A stretch of 64,000 nucleotides of DNA from Bdellovibrionaceae bacterium UBA6502 (GCA_002436415.1 DJMA01000041.1:40005-104004); one strand, 5' to 3'; counted from the first letter of the stretch, positions 27,086 to 36,271 are shown. The notes: a model not told the origin generated them from the letters alone. A program made the numbers and translations.

Positions 27086-28534
27086 CTATTTTATTTCAAA
27101 CATACCAAGTTGAAGTTTCTCGTCGATAGGTATTATGGCCTTGTTTTTAATTCGTTTTGATTCTACGAGTTGATGAAAAAGTTGTCGTTTTGAGCTGCAT
27201 ATTACTAGGTCTGTATTGAAAACCTCTTTGAGCTTTTGTTCAGGTTGCTCGGTGAATCCTCTTTTTATGTTATAAGAGTTTATAAAGAAGTCTTTAGAAA
27301 TCATCAATAAGGATGGGTCGAGAACATCTAGAACTTTAAGCTGCGAATAGTAAAGGGCGTATTGTCCTTGCCACCAATCGCAATTGTAGATTCGTCGAGT
27401 ATCGGTTTTAGGGGGCAGCTGTAGTAACGTTTTATAGGCTTCCTCCTGTTTTTTAAAATACGAAATATCTTCTTGAAATTTTATAAAACTGAAGTTAGCC
27501 AAGGTAAAAAGCCCGCAAAGTAAAACGCTAAATAGATGTTTTTTTCCGGTGTGGATAGGAAATTTACTTAGGCTGATGATGAAAGCAAAAATTGATGGGG
27601 TGTATTCCAAAAAACGAATGGAAATAAATAGGCTTAAAAAGCAAATTAAGCTGGCGATGAGTAGGAATTTAAAATAGCCTTCTTTCAGCTCTCTCCAGCA
27701 GGCTCTGATGCATAAAGCTCCCAAAACCAAGAAAGGCAGAAAAAGTTTTATGGTGGTAAAGGGAGACTGCATTGCTAATTCAGGTCCGTAGGCTAAATCT
27801 GGAGCTCCTAATTGTTGAAGGGCAATCCATAGATGCTTGAGGCTCATTTCTAAACTTTCAGGGAAATAGGGATTTAAGAATAGGCCGGTAATAATTCCTG
27901 CTGTACCATACTTGATCGCCTTCACATTTAACTTTTTTTCGTAAAGGCTTAGACTAATGCTTAAGAGTATGAAGAATGCAATTGGGATATAAATTGTATG
28001 GTAAGATAGGCTAAATATTATTGAGAATACAAATAGGTTTTTCCACTTTCGGCCTCTTCCCGCAAGGCAGATTAGGGCGAAGACAAAAATTGCTAGAGTG
28101 TGTGGGCGGATTAGTAAAAGTCTTAGGAGGAATTGAGGGCAGACGAGTAAGCTTACGATCAAGGTGAAAGACATGCTAGGGCTAAGTCTTTTTCGTAGTA
28201 AGGCGTACCAGATATTGATTGTACCAATTCCCAGAAGTAAACTAAGGCTTTGTAGAGCGCTTTCTGAGCCAAAGCGAAGAAAAAGACTACTTAAGACGTG
28301 GTAAAGAAACTCTTTTTCAGGGAAGGATTTGTCCCAGTTTAGACCATAGATTCTATCGATAAAATCGGGTGCAAAATTTTTTAAATATTCTTGTGAGATA
28401 AAATAGTGATAAAAACGATCTGGGTCAGTGTAAATGCTATCTCTAAAAAGATGTGCTAATAGTAGGAAAGCCAAATTGAGAATGAATATGAAAATGTATT
28501 CACGCTTGACTTGTCTACTAAAGGGCCAGACCAT
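27086..28534 (-). CDS. Polytopic membrane protein, possible GT-C glycosyltransferase
   Basis: 482-residue protein with about ten hydrophobic helices. The first loop has an acidic motif 'YTDPDRFYHYF' and then 'FPEKEFLYHVLSSLF', reminiscent of GT-C enzymes, though similarity to the two downstream paralogues is weak. A soluble C-terminal region starts near residue 370. It heads the three-gene minus-strand operon (11-base gap to the next) and is divergent from a GT2 gene. I do not recognise a specific family. Confidence 0.6.
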   Translation of the reverse strand: MVWPFSRQVKREYIFIFILNLAFLLLAHLFRDSIYTDPDRFYHYFISQEYLKNFAPDFIDRIYGLNWDKSFPEKEFLYHVLSSLFLRFGSESALQSLSLLLGIGTINIWYALLRKRLSPSMSFTLIVSLLVCPQFLLRLLLIRPHTLAIFVFALICLAGRGRKWKNLFVFSIIFSLSYHTIYIPIAFFILLSISLSLYEKKLNVKAIKYGTAGIITGLFLNPYFPESLEMSLKHLWIALQQLGAPDLAYGPELAMQSPFTTIKLFLPFLVLGALCIRACWRELKEGYFKFLLIASLICFLSLFISIRFLEYTPSIFAFIISLSKFPIHTGKKHLFSVLLCGLFTLANFSFIKFQEDISYFKKQEEAYKTLLQLPPKTDTRRIYNCDWWQGQYALYYSQLKVLDVLDPSLLMISKDFFINSYNIKRGFTEQPEQKLKEVFNTDLVICSSKRQLFHQLVESKRIKNKAIIPIDEKLQLGMFEIK

Positions 28535-28557
28535 TGCTATATACTCCTAGGGGCGAA

Positions 28558-29301
28558 ATGCATTTAAGTGTCGTAATTCCAGTATTTAATGAAGAGGAAC
28601 ATATTGCAAGTGTTCTTGCGCGGGTGGAAACTGCGTTGTTGTCCCTAAAAGCTTCGTCACTGCTTGAAGCTTATGAGATCCTTGTGATTGATGATGGGTC
28701 GAGTGATAATAGTCCTCAAGTTTTGAGTGCGTTGAAGCACAGCAAAGATTTAAAAATTGTACTTTGCGAAACGAACAAAGGTAAGGGGGCTGCGTTGCAG
28801 ATAGGCTTTCAGATGGCTATAGGGGATTTTGTAATTATCCAAGATGCCGATCACGAATATGAACCGGAAGACTACCTTCACTTAATTCGAGAGCAAAAAA
28901 ATCTAGATGCCGATTTTGTATTAGGGTCTAGAATTTTATCAAAAAAAAATAAGTTTGGATTTTTTAGGCAGAAGTTTGCCAATCAACTGCTTAGTTTTTT
29001 AGCTAGTTTAATGTTGGGGAGAAAAATCACTGATATCGAAACCTGCTATAAGCTAGTTCGAAGAGATATGTTGTTGTTGTGTGATTTTAATGCCAACCGA
29101 TTCGATATTGAAATCGAAATTGCATTTGAATTGTTTAGATTTAAAGCGCTTAAATTTTCAGAAGTTGCAATTTCTTATAATCCTAGATCTTATTCTGAGG
29201 GAAAAAAGATTGGTTGGAAAGACGGGGTTCAGGCTTTGGTTAAAATTTTTTCGATGGGATTGAGAAATCTATTTCTAGCAAAAAGGGTTTATAATACTTA
29301 A
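28558..29301 (+). CDS. GT2 family glycosyltransferase (dolichyl/polyprenyl-phosphate sugar synthase-like)
   Basis: About 247 residues. Typical GT2 features: 'VVIPVFNEEEHI' at the N terminus, 'VIDDGSSDNSPQVL', 'IIQDADHEYEP' (donor-binding DxD), and 'ITDIETCYKLVRRD', which is characteristic of DPM1-like enzymes that load a sugar on a polyprenyl phosphate. The start is set at 28558 because TAGGGGCG sits just upstream; the longer frame from a TTG at 28534 would overlap the divergent gene start. It probably supplies lipid-linked sugar to the neighbouring GT-C proteins. Confidence 0.86.
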   Translation: MHLSVVIPVFNEEEHIASVLARVETALLSLKASSLLEAYEILVIDDGSSDNSPQVLSALKHSKDLKIVLCETNKGKGAALQIGFQMAIGDFVIIQDADHEYEPEDYLHLIREQKNLDADFVLGSRILSKKNKFGFFRQKFANQLLSFLASLMLGRKITDIETCYKLVRRDMLLLCDFNANRFDIEIEIAFELFRFKALKFSEVAISYNPRSYSEGKKIGWKDGVQALVKIFSMGLRNLFLAKRVYNT

Positions 29302-29499
29302 AATCTATTGGAAGGGGCTAAATTGCTTGAATTACTACATTAGTTTTCTATGTGGTTCTATGCGTTTTTATTTCTTTATTGACCTTGCTTAAAAGAAAAA
29401 TAGTTACGATCCTTGCTTTGAGTGATTTGTTTTTCTTTTTTATTAAAAAATAGACTCACTCCACTTGCATAATCCTTTTTAAACAGAGAGAATTTAGAT

Positions 29500-30192
29500 G
29501 TGCGTAAGAATGAAAAACTACATTTTATAGTTCCATTTTATAATGAATCTGAGGTTTTGAAGAAAACCATTCAAAAACTCGTCTCAGCAGGTTTTGTCGT
29601 GATAGCTGTTGATGATGGTTCCAGTGATAGTTCTATAGACTCTATCATTGATTTACCGATCGTAACTTTGAGGCATGCTTTTAATCTAGGGCAGGGTGCT
29701 GCTTTAAATACTGGCTTAGAATACTGTCGAAGAAATAATATCCAATACGCAGTGACTTTCGATGGTGATGGTCAGCATCGTTTGGAAGATGCTGTGGCGA
29801 TGTTTGAGGAATTAAAGCTTAATTCTTCTGATATTGTCCTTGGTTCAAGGTTTTTAAAGTCAGAGTCTATACAAAGTTTGCCGTCGGGGCGAAAGCTTTT
29901 ACTGCGACTGGCGACTTCATTTACAAGGCTTCAATTTGGCTTAAAGATTTCAGATACGCATAATGGATTAAGGGTTTTGGGGCGTCGTGCAATAGAAAGT
30001 ATTGATTTTCAATCCAACCGAATGGCACACGCATCAGAAATTTATTGGTTTATAAAAAAATATAAACTCAAATACAAAGAGTATCCGGTTGTGATCGATT
30101 ATCATGAGTATAGTTTAAATAAGGGGCAAAGTTTTTTATCTGCCCCTGGTATATTAATAGAATATTTTTTCACAAGGATTTTAAGAAAATGA
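29500..30192 (+). CDS. GT2 family glycosyltransferase (polyprenyl-phosphate type)
   Basis: 230 residues, compact GT2. Motifs: 'IVPFYNESEVL', 'AVDDGSSDSSIDSI', 'FNLGQGAALNTGLE' and 'VTFDGDGQHRLEDAV' with the donor-binding acidic cluster, then 'ISDTHNGLRVLGR'. No transmembrane helices. The GTG start is the only usable one here, since the nearby ATG frame stops after ten codons. It overlaps the following DUF2304 gene by four bases; that pairing is common for GT2 plus DUF2304 in surface polysaccharide loci. Confidence 0.86.
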   Translation: MRKNEKLHFIVPFYNESEVLKKTIQKLVSAGFVVIAVDDGSSDSSIDSIIDLPIVTLRHAFNLGQGAALNTGLEYCRRNNIQYAVTFDGDGQHRLEDAVAMFEELKLNSSDIVLGSRFLKSESIQSLPSGRKLLLRLATSFTRLQFGLKISDTHNGLRVLGRRAIESIDFQSNRMAHASEIYWFIKKYKLKYKEYPVVIDYHEYSLNKGQSFLSAPGILIEYFFTRILRK

Positions 30193-30521
30193 GCTTTCAA
30201 ATTATAGCCAGTATTTTTTCTATAATTGGTTTTCTATGGGGAATTAGATTAATTTTTAAGTTCAGAAATAAGCTTGGCTACGGGCTCTTTGTTTCTATTA
30301 CGTTTTTGATTGGTTTTTTGTTTCTGCAAAATCCAGATTTAACTAGTGTAGTTGCTCATTATCTAGGTATCGACCGTGGAGCTGATCTTTTAAGTTATAT
30401 CCATTTGTTGGTCTTTGTTTTTTCTGTGTTTATGTTTTATTTGAAGTTAGAAAAACAAAAAAGACAAATTAGTATTTTAACTAGAGAGTTGGCAATCAAA
30501 AATTCTCAAACTAAATCTTGA
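30189..30521 (+). CDS. Small membrane protein, DUF2304 family
   Basis: 110 residues with three predicted transmembrane helices (about 4-19, 33-47, 68-85). The segment 'NPDLTSVVAHYLGIDRGADLLSYI' and the C-terminal 'LEKQKRQISILTRELAI' match the DUF2304 pattern. These proteins accompany GT2 enzymes and may anchor or modulate them; exact role unknown. Translationally coupled to the upstream GT2 gene (ATGA). Confidence 0.8.
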   Translation: MSFQIIASIFSIIGFLWGIRLIFKFRNKLGYGLFVSITFLIGFLFLQNPDLTSVVAHYLGIDRGADLLSYIHLLVFVFSVFMFYLKLEKQKRQISILTRELAIKNSQTKS

Positions 30522-30527
30522 GGTTTT

Positions 30528-31349
30528 ATGGCGTACCAGATTGCTGTTTTAACGATTTCTTACAACTCCCTTGAGCTTTTAAAAAAAGCGGTGGCCTCAA
30601 TTCAAAAACAAAGCTTCACTAACTGGATTCATATCATAGTCAATGATGGATCGGTGGACGATACTGCTGACTACCTGGATGAATTAGCTCAGACATCTGA
30701 CCAGTATATAGTTAAAAATCTTTCTCAAAATGCTGGTATTGCTAATGCTCGTAACCATTGTTTAGAGCTGATTCCAAGTGGGGTCGAGTACGTGTGTATC
30801 TTAGACGCTGACGATTTAGCTAGAGAGGATAGATTGGAGAAGCAACTTGCTTTTTTGGCGAAACACAGTGAGCTTGGAGTTTTAGGCTCTAATTGTGTTT
30901 TTATCGATGATTCAGGTCAGCAGATTGGAGAAAGGGCCTATCCTGAGTCTCCGGCTAATATAGAAAAAAGTAAGTTGATCGAAAATCCTTTTGCGAATTC
31001 TTGTGTTATGTACCGATGGAATATTGCTCGCAACTTACGATATAGTTTGGAGTTTCCGCCTTGTGAGGATTATGATTATTGGCTTAGTCTTCTAGCAAAA
31101 ACGAAAGGGGCAAATCTTCCTGAGGCTTTAGTTTATTATCGTATAAGTGACAAGCAAGCGGTTGCAAGGAATGTCAGGAAAATGCTTCGTTTAACGGTGA
31201 AAATTAAATTAAAACACATTTTTAAGAGCAAGGATTTTTCTTTAAGTTATTTGTATAGAATAGCTATTGAACTTGGTCTTTTAATGATTCCAAGTAAATT
31301 GGTATTGAAGCTTGCAAGAGCTCGTCAGTTGGGGAAGAAACTAGTTTAA
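30528..31349 (+). CDS. GT2 family glycosyltransferase
   Basis: 273 residues. Motifs 'VLTISYNSLELL', 'HIIVNDGSVDDTADYL', 'NAGIANARNHCLE' and 'CILDADDLAREDRLEKQ' show an inverting GT2 fold with the DAD donor site. 'ENPFANSCVMYRW' and 'CEDYDYWLSLLAK' are the ED acceptor-side motifs. It likely adds one sugar of the surface glycan. It follows the DUF2304 gene by six bases. Confidence 0.87.
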   Translation: MAYQIAVLTISYNSLELLKKAVASIQKQSFTNWIHIIVNDGSVDDTADYLDELAQTSDQYIVKNLSQNAGIANARNHCLELIPSGVEYVCILDADDLAREDRLEKQLAFLAKHSELGVLGSNCVFIDDSGQQIGERAYPESPANIEKSKLIENPFANSCVMYRWNIARNLRYSLEFPPCEDYDYWLSLLAKTKGANLPEALVYYRISDKQAVARNVRKMLRLTVKIKLKHIFKSKDFSLSYLYRIAIELGLLMIPSKLVLKLARARQLGKKLV

Positions 31350-31470
31350 TGTTTAGAGGACTGAAAAAGGAATGCTATGGTGTTGATTCTAAATCTAGTT
31401 ATTCTTTATTCTATAGAAAAAATGAAAGCTGATGTTGGAAGTTTCTAGCTTTTTCAAGATTGAGGTTGAA

Positions 31471-32187
31471 ATGAACAAGGATTTTATTTTATTGAATGCA
31501 ATAGAACTAGCTCTTGTCGAGCCTCCAAAGTCTTTTTTAGGAAAGCAGTCGAAGTTTCGGTCTAAAATTGAAGAAATATGGGAAATTGAAAAAAATAAGA
31601 ATCCCAATCTATTCAATGGGCCACTTTTTTCAGTTGTGGAATTTCGGATTGATGAAGTTAGAAAAGACCAGGTTTTGTATGTCTTTGAAACCGATTACAA
31701 AAGTTTTTTAGCTGAACAAAGTGGTGTCGATTTGGGACTCCAGCCTCTTGGTGTTACAGGGGCTATATCAAAAAATTATTTCGGTGAAGAGAAGCTTTTA
31801 TTTGCACAGAGGTCTAAAAACAATTCTATATACGGAGGCTTCTGGGAGCTAGTTCCATCAGGTGGGCTAGAGTTTTTTGAATCAGACTCAAAAGAAGCTT
31901 TGCCAATTCGTCAGCTGTTGATCGAATTTGAAGAAGAGTTAGGGGCATCAAGGGAGTTAATCGAATCCAGTGAGCTTGTTGCATTGTCCTTTGATTCAAA
32001 TATCAAAGTTTACGACTTAATTTATGTCCTAAAAGTGTCCACGAATTTTACTTGGAAGCTTTCTTTAGAGCACGATGATTACGTATTTCTATCTGAACAA
32101 GAATTTGTAGATTCTTATTTAGATAGAAGTTTGCCCAATTGCAAAAATGTTTTTGCTAGCCTTAGAAAATCAGAGAGAGGTATATGA
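31471..32187 (+). CDS. Nudix-like hydrolase of the sugar locus
   Basis: About 238 residues. The N-terminal half is unfamiliar; the C-terminal half has a diverged Nudix box: 'GGLEFFESDSKEALPIRQL' then 'EFEEELGA', in which the usual REUxEExGU Arg is Ile but the Glu cluster is kept. It lies between GT2 genes and the formyltransferase/pseI pair, so it may hydrolyse a nucleotide-sugar or act as a pathway accessory. Start chosen at 31471 for the GAGG site; an upstream ATG at 31432 is possible. Overlaps the next gene by four bases. Confidence 0.66.
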   Translation: MNKDFILLNAIELALVEPPKSFLGKQSKFRSKIEEIWEIEKNKNPNLFNGPLFSVVEFRIDEVRKDQVLYVFETDYKSFLAEQSGVDLGLQPLGVTGAISKNYFGEEKLLFAQRSKNNSIYGGFWELVPSGGLEFFESDSKEALPIRQLLIEFEEELGASRELIESSELVALSFDSNIKVYDLIYVLKVSTNFTWKLSLEHDDYVFLSEQEFVDSYLDRSLPNCKNVFASLRKSERGI

Positions 32188-32786
32188 CAAAACGAAAGAT
32201 TGTGGGATTACTAGCAAGAGAGCATGGTTTGTTTGCTCTGAAGGCATTGGTAGATTCAGACAGCTTTGAGATTGACCTGGTATTTACGCATCGTTACGAG
32301 CCGAAATCTAAGGGTGGCCAGGAAAGGTCTGAGTTTAAACAGTATTTGGACTACTGTTCTGCAAATGGAATTGAACTTGTGGAAGTAAACTCAAAAAAAG
32401 AGGCGAAGGATATAATCAATAAGCTGAACCCGCTCGATAATCTTGATATTTTACTTTCGGTAAGTTGGAGATATTTGGTGGGAGTGGATATTTTGGCTCT
32501 ATTTCCATTTGGAGGCATTAATCTTCACAGAGGCCTATTGCCCAATTATCCTGGTGCTGAACCTATTTTACAGGCTCTAAAAAATGGAGATGATAAGGTC
32601 TATATTACAGCGCATAAAATGATAGAAGAAATTGACCAAGGCGAGCTTATAAAAACTTATGAACACTCTATTAATCACCTGAATTTCGAAAAAATAGATG
32701 ATAAGGTGGAATGTATTAAGAAAGAATTGGGGCCACACTTTGGTGTTTTGAGTTTAGAGGCCTTAGCTTTGCGGATGGAGAAGTAA
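32184..32786 (+). CDS. Formyltransferase-fold protein, likely sugar N-formyltransferase
   Basis: 200 residues of the formyl_trans_N fold. The catalytic Asn-His pair lies in 'GGINLHRGLLPNYPGAEP' near residue 112, and the Asp in 'EIDQGELI' near residue 152. It lacks the C-terminal domain of Met-tRNA formyltransferase. It sits directly between the Nudix-like gene and pseI, so the likely substrate is an amino sugar of the nonulosonic acid pathway, using N10-formyl-THF. Formylation in place of PseH acetylation is an inference. Confidence 0.75.
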   Translation: MTKRKIVGLLAREHGLFALKALVDSDSFEIDLVFTHRYEPKSKGGQERSEFKQYLDYCSANGIELVEVNSKKEAKDIINKLNPLDNLDILLSVSWRYLVGVDILALFPFGGINLHRGLLPNYPGAEPILQALKNGDDKVYITAHKMIEEIDQGELIKTYEHSINHLNFEKIDDKVECIKKELGPHFGVLSLEALALRMEK

Positions 32787-32787
32787 T

Positions 32788-33828
32788 ATGAAAACAAAGT
32801 CTTATTTTGCCGAAGATCAAGCTCCATACATCGTGGCAGAAATGTCTGGCAACCATAACCAGTCCATGGATATGGCTCTTAAGATTGTTGATGCAGCCGC
32901 TGATTGTGGAGTGGATGCCTTAAAAGTTCAGACTTATACCGCGGATTCTATGACTTTGGATTCTAATAAAGAAGATTTTTTGGTTAATTCAAAAGAGTCC
33001 CTCTGGAAAGGCGAAAGCTTATTTTCACTTTATCAAAAAGCCTACACGCCATGGGATTGGCATAAGCCAATTCAAGAAAGATGTAAGCAGAAAGGAATTG
33101 AGTTTTTTAGTTCACCTTTTTCCAGTGAAGCTGTTGATTTTCTTGAGGAATTAGATGTACCTTTTTATAAAATTGCATCCTTTGAAAATACCGATTTAGA
33201 ACTTATCAAAAAGGTTGCATCTCAAAAGAAACCTATGATCATTTCTACCGGCATGGCGAGTATTGCCGATTTAGAATTAAGCGTTAAAACGGCGCTCGAA
33301 AACTCTTGTCCCGAACTTGTTTTATTGAAGTGTACTAGTTCTTACCCAGCTTCACCTGAAAATACCAACCTAAAGACGATTGAGCATCTTCGAGAGATGT
33401 TTGGCGTCAAAGTTGGTCTTTCGGATCATACTTTAGGAATAGGAGCGGCTTGTGCAAGTGTTGCCTTCGGTGCTTGTTTAATAGAAAAGCATTTTGTTTT
33501 AGATCGTAAGGCAGGTGGTGTGGATGCTGCTTTTTCGCTGGAGCCTTCAGAGATGAAAGCTTTGGTGGATGAAACCAAAAGGGCATTTCAGGCAATTGGA
33601 AATGTTCACTATGGCCCCACAGAGCAAGAGGAAGCCTCCAGAGTTTTCCGTCGTTCTATCTATGTTACTAAGAAAATTTGTGTCGGAGAGGAACTTAGCA
33701 GAGATAATGTTCGTGTGATGCGTCCAGGTTACGCTCTAGAGCCTAAGTACCTAGATGTCGTATTAGGAAAAAAGGTCAGTCGTGAATTAGATGTGGGTGA
33801 TCGAATTGATTGGGATGTTTTTGGGTGA
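32788..33828 (+). CDS. pseI: Pseudaminic acid synthase-like PseI (NeuB family)
   Basis: 346-residue NeuB-type enzyme that condenses a hexose derivative with phosphoenolpyruvate to form a nonulosonic acid. It opens with 'YIVAEMSGNHNQSMDMAL', then 'LKVQTYTADSMTLDS' and 'LWKGESLFSLYQKAYTPW', which fit PseI better than NeuB. 'LLKCTSSYPASPENTNL' and 'GLSDHTLG...EKHFVLDR' form the active site. A C-terminal SAF antifreeze-like domain (RRSIYVTKKICVGEELSRDNV) completes it. pseB, pseC and pseF lie 5-7 kb downstream. Confidence 0.87.
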   Translation: MKTKSYFAEDQAPYIVAEMSGNHNQSMDMALKIVDAAADCGVDALKVQTYTADSMTLDSNKEDFLVNSKESLWKGESLFSLYQKAYTPWDWHKPIQERCKQKGIEFFSSPFSSEAVDFLEELDVPFYKIASFENTDLELIKKVASQKKPMIISTGMASIADLELSVKTALENSCPELVLLKCTSSYPASPENTNLKTIEHLREMFGVKVGLSDHTLGIGAACASVAFGACLIEKHFVLDRKAGGVDAAFSLEPSEMKALVDETKRAFQAIGNVHYGPTEQEEASRVFRRSIYVTKKICVGEELSRDNVRVMRPGYALEPKYLDVVLGKKVSRELDVGDRIDWDVFG

Positions 33829-34496
33829 AAAAATATAAGGCTCTTTTTCTTGATTTTGATGGTACATTGGTAGACTCAGAAAGTTTATTGTTCGATGCTT
33901 ACCGTCAGTTACTTGCTAGTTTTGCTAAGCCAGCAAGTCAGCAAGAGTTTCAAGGCTATATTGGGCCAAGTCTTTATGAGATATCCAATTTAATAAAAAA
34001 ACGACATAGCTTAGATTTAGATGTTGATCAAATTTATCAAAGATACATTCAGTTTGTAGAGCTTTCTTATGACACTGTACTTTTGATGCCTGGAGCACAG
34101 GACTTTCTTGATTATGTAGTCGCCAAAGGTTTCCGTTTGTATGTAGTTAGTTCCGCACCATTGTCCATTGTAAGACGGGTCTTGCATAGATTCGGAGTAC
34201 TAGGATGTTTTGAGGATTTTTTTACCTGTGAGTCAGTTGAAAAGATGAAGCCTGATCCTAGTATTTATATTCATGCAATGGAAGAGACCAGGCTTTCCGT
34301 TCAAGATGTTTTATGTTTTGAAGACTCTGTTGCAGGGGTAAAATCAGCTCTTGGTGCTGGTCTTAAAGTGATTTATTTAAATAAAGACTTTGATAAAGTA
34401 ATTGAGATCCCAAAGAGCGAAAACTTAAGGCTGTATTCAAGTTTCTTAGAAATTTTAGATAATGATGTGGCAAGCAGTATTTTGGGGGAAGAATGA
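33825..34496 (+). CDS. HAD-superfamily phosphatase
   Basis: About 223 residues of the beta-phosphoglucomutase / phosphoglycolate-phosphatase subgroup. Motif I is 'FLDFDGTLVDSE', motif II 'VVSSAPLS' near residue 105, motif III Lys in 'EKMKPDPSIY', motif IV 'CFEDSVAGVKSA'. The GTG at 33825 is preferred because it overlaps the pseI stop as GTGA; a longer frame begins at 33810. In this position it may dephosphorylate a pathway intermediate such as a nonulosonate or other sugar phosphate. It overlaps the next gene by four bases. Confidence 0.84.
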   Translation: MKKYKALFLDFDGTLVDSESLLFDAYRQLLASFAKPASQQEFQGYIGPSLYEISNLIKKRHSLDLDVDQIYQRYIQFVELSYDTVLLMPGAQDFLDYVVAKGFRLYVVSSAPLSIVRRVLHRFGVLGCFEDFFTCESVEKMKPDPSIYIHAMEETRLSVQDVLCFEDSVAGVKSALGAGLKVIYLNKDFDKVIEIPKSENLRLYSSFLEILDNDVASSILGEE

Positions 34497-35341
34497 GTCA
34501 AATTGTTAGTGTTATAATCCCAACTTATAATCGCCCAGAATTTTTGGGTAGGGCTTTGGATAGTGTTTTGTCTCAATCATATACCGAGCTAGAAGTATTA
34601 GTGGTTAATGATGGGTCAGAGCAAAGCTATGATGAACTTAAGGCTCACTATAAAGACGAACGTATTATATGGATTGATCTTGAAAAAAACGCAGGCGTTT
34701 GTGGAGCAAGAAATGCCGGAATCGATGCTGCCAAAGGAGATTTTGTCTGTTTTCTAGATGATGACGACGAGTTTTTAGAAGATAAACTGAAACTTCAAGT
34801 GGAGCATTTTATAAAGTTTCCAGAAATTGACATTGTAGTGGGGGATGTCATATTTCGAAGGGAAGATATTTCTAAAGTAATCCTGAATCGTCATGAGGGA
34901 AATCAGTATAAAGAGTTTATCAAAAGATATTCCCTGTGGGGCACCGCGATACCTCTAATTAGACGAGAAATTCTTGAAAAAGGTGTTCGCTTTGATGGTC
35001 GGTTTTGGATGAATGAAGATTATGACTTTTTAATTCAGCTAGCAAAATATGCTAATTTTGGATTTGTTCCGCAGCCCTTAGCAATTCATCATGAAAGCAA
35101 AGACCAATTCTCATACAATTTTATGAGGCGTTTTAAGGGGACACTGCAATTATTTTTCAAATATTGGCGACAGTCTCTTTCCTTTGGTTTTTTATTTTTT
35201 CTAGATCAGTTTATTAAAACCATTGTTCTATGTTCAGTGTTTTTACTAGCGCACTATTTTGGAAAGTCTTGTTATGTGGCATTTACTAGGCTTGAGAACT
35301 GGATTCGCTTTGATCTTCTTGGGAAAACTTCAAATAGCTAA
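34493..35341 (+). CDS. GT2 family glycosyltransferase
   Basis: 282 residues. 'SVIIPTYNRPEFLGRALDSVLSQSY', 'VVNDGSEQSYDEL', 'NAGVCGARNAGID' and 'CFLDDDDEFLEDKL' are standard GT2 features. 'NEDYDFLIQLAKY' is the ED motif. A hydrophobic stretch near residues 235-258 may touch the membrane. It closes the glycosyltransferase/pseI sub-operon; a large stem-loop follows at 35347-35398 before the ABC exporter genes. Confidence 0.87.
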   Translation: MSQIVSVIIPTYNRPEFLGRALDSVLSQSYTELEVLVVNDGSEQSYDELKAHYKDERIIWIDLEKNAGVCGARNAGIDAAKGDFVCFLDDDDEFLEDKLKLQVEHFIKFPEIDIVVGDVIFRREDISKVILNRHEGNQYKEFIKRYSLWGTAIPLIRREILEKGVRFDGRFWMNEDYDFLIQLAKYANFGFVPQPLAIHHESKDQFSYNFMRRFKGTLQLFFKYWRQSLSFGFLFFLDQFIKTIVLCSVFLLAHYFGKSCYVAFTRLENWIRFDLLGKTSNS

Positions 35342-35346
35342 TTGCA

Positions 35347-35398
35347 CAAGTAAATCCATCAAATCAGAAGCTGTTTTTAGCTAACTGATTTGTACTTG
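35347..35398 (+). promoter_or_regulatory. Large imperfect stem-loop between GT2 gene and wzm
   Basis: CAAATCAG (35360-35367) pairs perfectly with CTGATTTG (35385-35392). An outer CAAGTA/TACTTG pair (35347-35352 and 35393-35398) extends it across an asymmetric bulge, and AGCT/AGCT can close the apex. No T tract follows. It may be an attenuator, a processing site or an mRNA end that sets different dosage for exporter and transferase genes. Confidence 0.45.
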
Positions 35399-35431
35399 CC
35401 TCTTTCTCACATCTTGATAACATCTTAAGTA

Positions 35432-36271
35432 GTGAAGAACCAGGTAGTTATCGATGCACAAAATCAAGACATATATCTTTTGGAGAAATCCAAAGAGCTT
35501 TTTCGTTATAGTGATTTATTGAAAAGCATTGTTCGAAGAGAGTTTAAGGTCTTGTACCGTAGAACTGTACTAGGGCCAATCTGGTATTTGCTTCAGCCTT
35601 TGCTAGCATCCCTTATTTATGTGGTGGTGTTTAATAAAGTTGCTAATATCTCTACCGATGGATTACCGAGTATCCTGTTTTATTTGCTAGGAACCTCACT
35701 TTGGGGACTGTTTTCTGATAGTTTGGTGAAAAGCTCTGATGTATTTGTTATGAACCAACTACTATTTGAGAAGGTATATTTTCCTAGATTAATTATGCCC
35801 ATCGCTATGGTGATTTCCACTTTCCCTAAGTTTATAATGCAAATGTTACTGTTTTGCTTGGTATGGATCTACTACTTTGCGATGGGAGAAATTTCACCTT
35901 CGATTCATCTGGTTTATTTTCCTTTTTTAGTGGGGCTTACCGCTCTATTTGGTTTTAGTATAGGTTTGATTGTGTCTGCTATTACTGTGAAGTTTAGAGA
36001 CCTTTTGTATGTATTAAATTATTTAATAAATATTTTGATGTATTTGAGTCCAGTGATTTACCCGGTTTCAATTGTCGCTGAAAAATACAGATGGATGACC
36101 TGGGCAAATCCTTTAACTGGTTTTTTCGAGCTGTCTAGATTAGGGGTTTTGGGGAAGGGTGAGATGAACCTTGAAGGCCTTGGGGCGGGGGTTTTGTTCG
36201 TTTTTGTTGTTCTGTATATAGGCTTAAAAGTCTTTTTTAAGGTGGAAAAAAGTTTTATTGATACAATATGA
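35432..36271 (+). CDS. wzm: Polysaccharide ABC exporter permease (Wzm/KpsM type)
   Basis: 279 residues of the ABC-2 permease family. The N-terminal amphipathic signature 'REFKVLYRRTVLGPIWYLLQPL' is that of O-antigen/capsule exporters. About six transmembrane helices follow, with 'LTALFGFSIGLIVSAITVKFRDLLYVLNY' and 'SPVIYPV' conserved in the family. With the ATPase encoded next it moves completed undecaprenyl-linked glycan across the inner membrane. GTG start with weak ribosome-binding site. Confidence 0.9.
   Translation: MKNQVVIDAQNQDIYLLEKSKELFRYSDLLKSIVRREFKVLYRRTVLGPIWYLLQPLLASLIYVVVFNKVANISTDGLPSILFYLLGTSLWGLFSDSLVKSSDVFVMNQLLFEKVYFPRLIMPIAMVISTFPKFIMQMLLFCLVWIYYFAMGEISPSIHLVYFPFLVGLTALFGFSIGLIVSAITVKFRDLLYVLNYLINILMYLSPVIYPVSIVAEKYRWMTWANPLTGFFELSRLGVLGKGEMNLEGLGAGVLFVFVVLYIGLKVFFKVEKSFIDTI

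Noticed and set aside
29370..29400. TTGACC followed by TAGTTA before the GT2 gene at 29500
   Set aside because: The -10 matches the consensus at only two positions.
31395..31616. Minus-strand open frame across the start of the Nudix-like gene
   Set aside because: No ribosome-binding site, overlaps a better-supported gene in its coding strand, composition like an antisense shadow.
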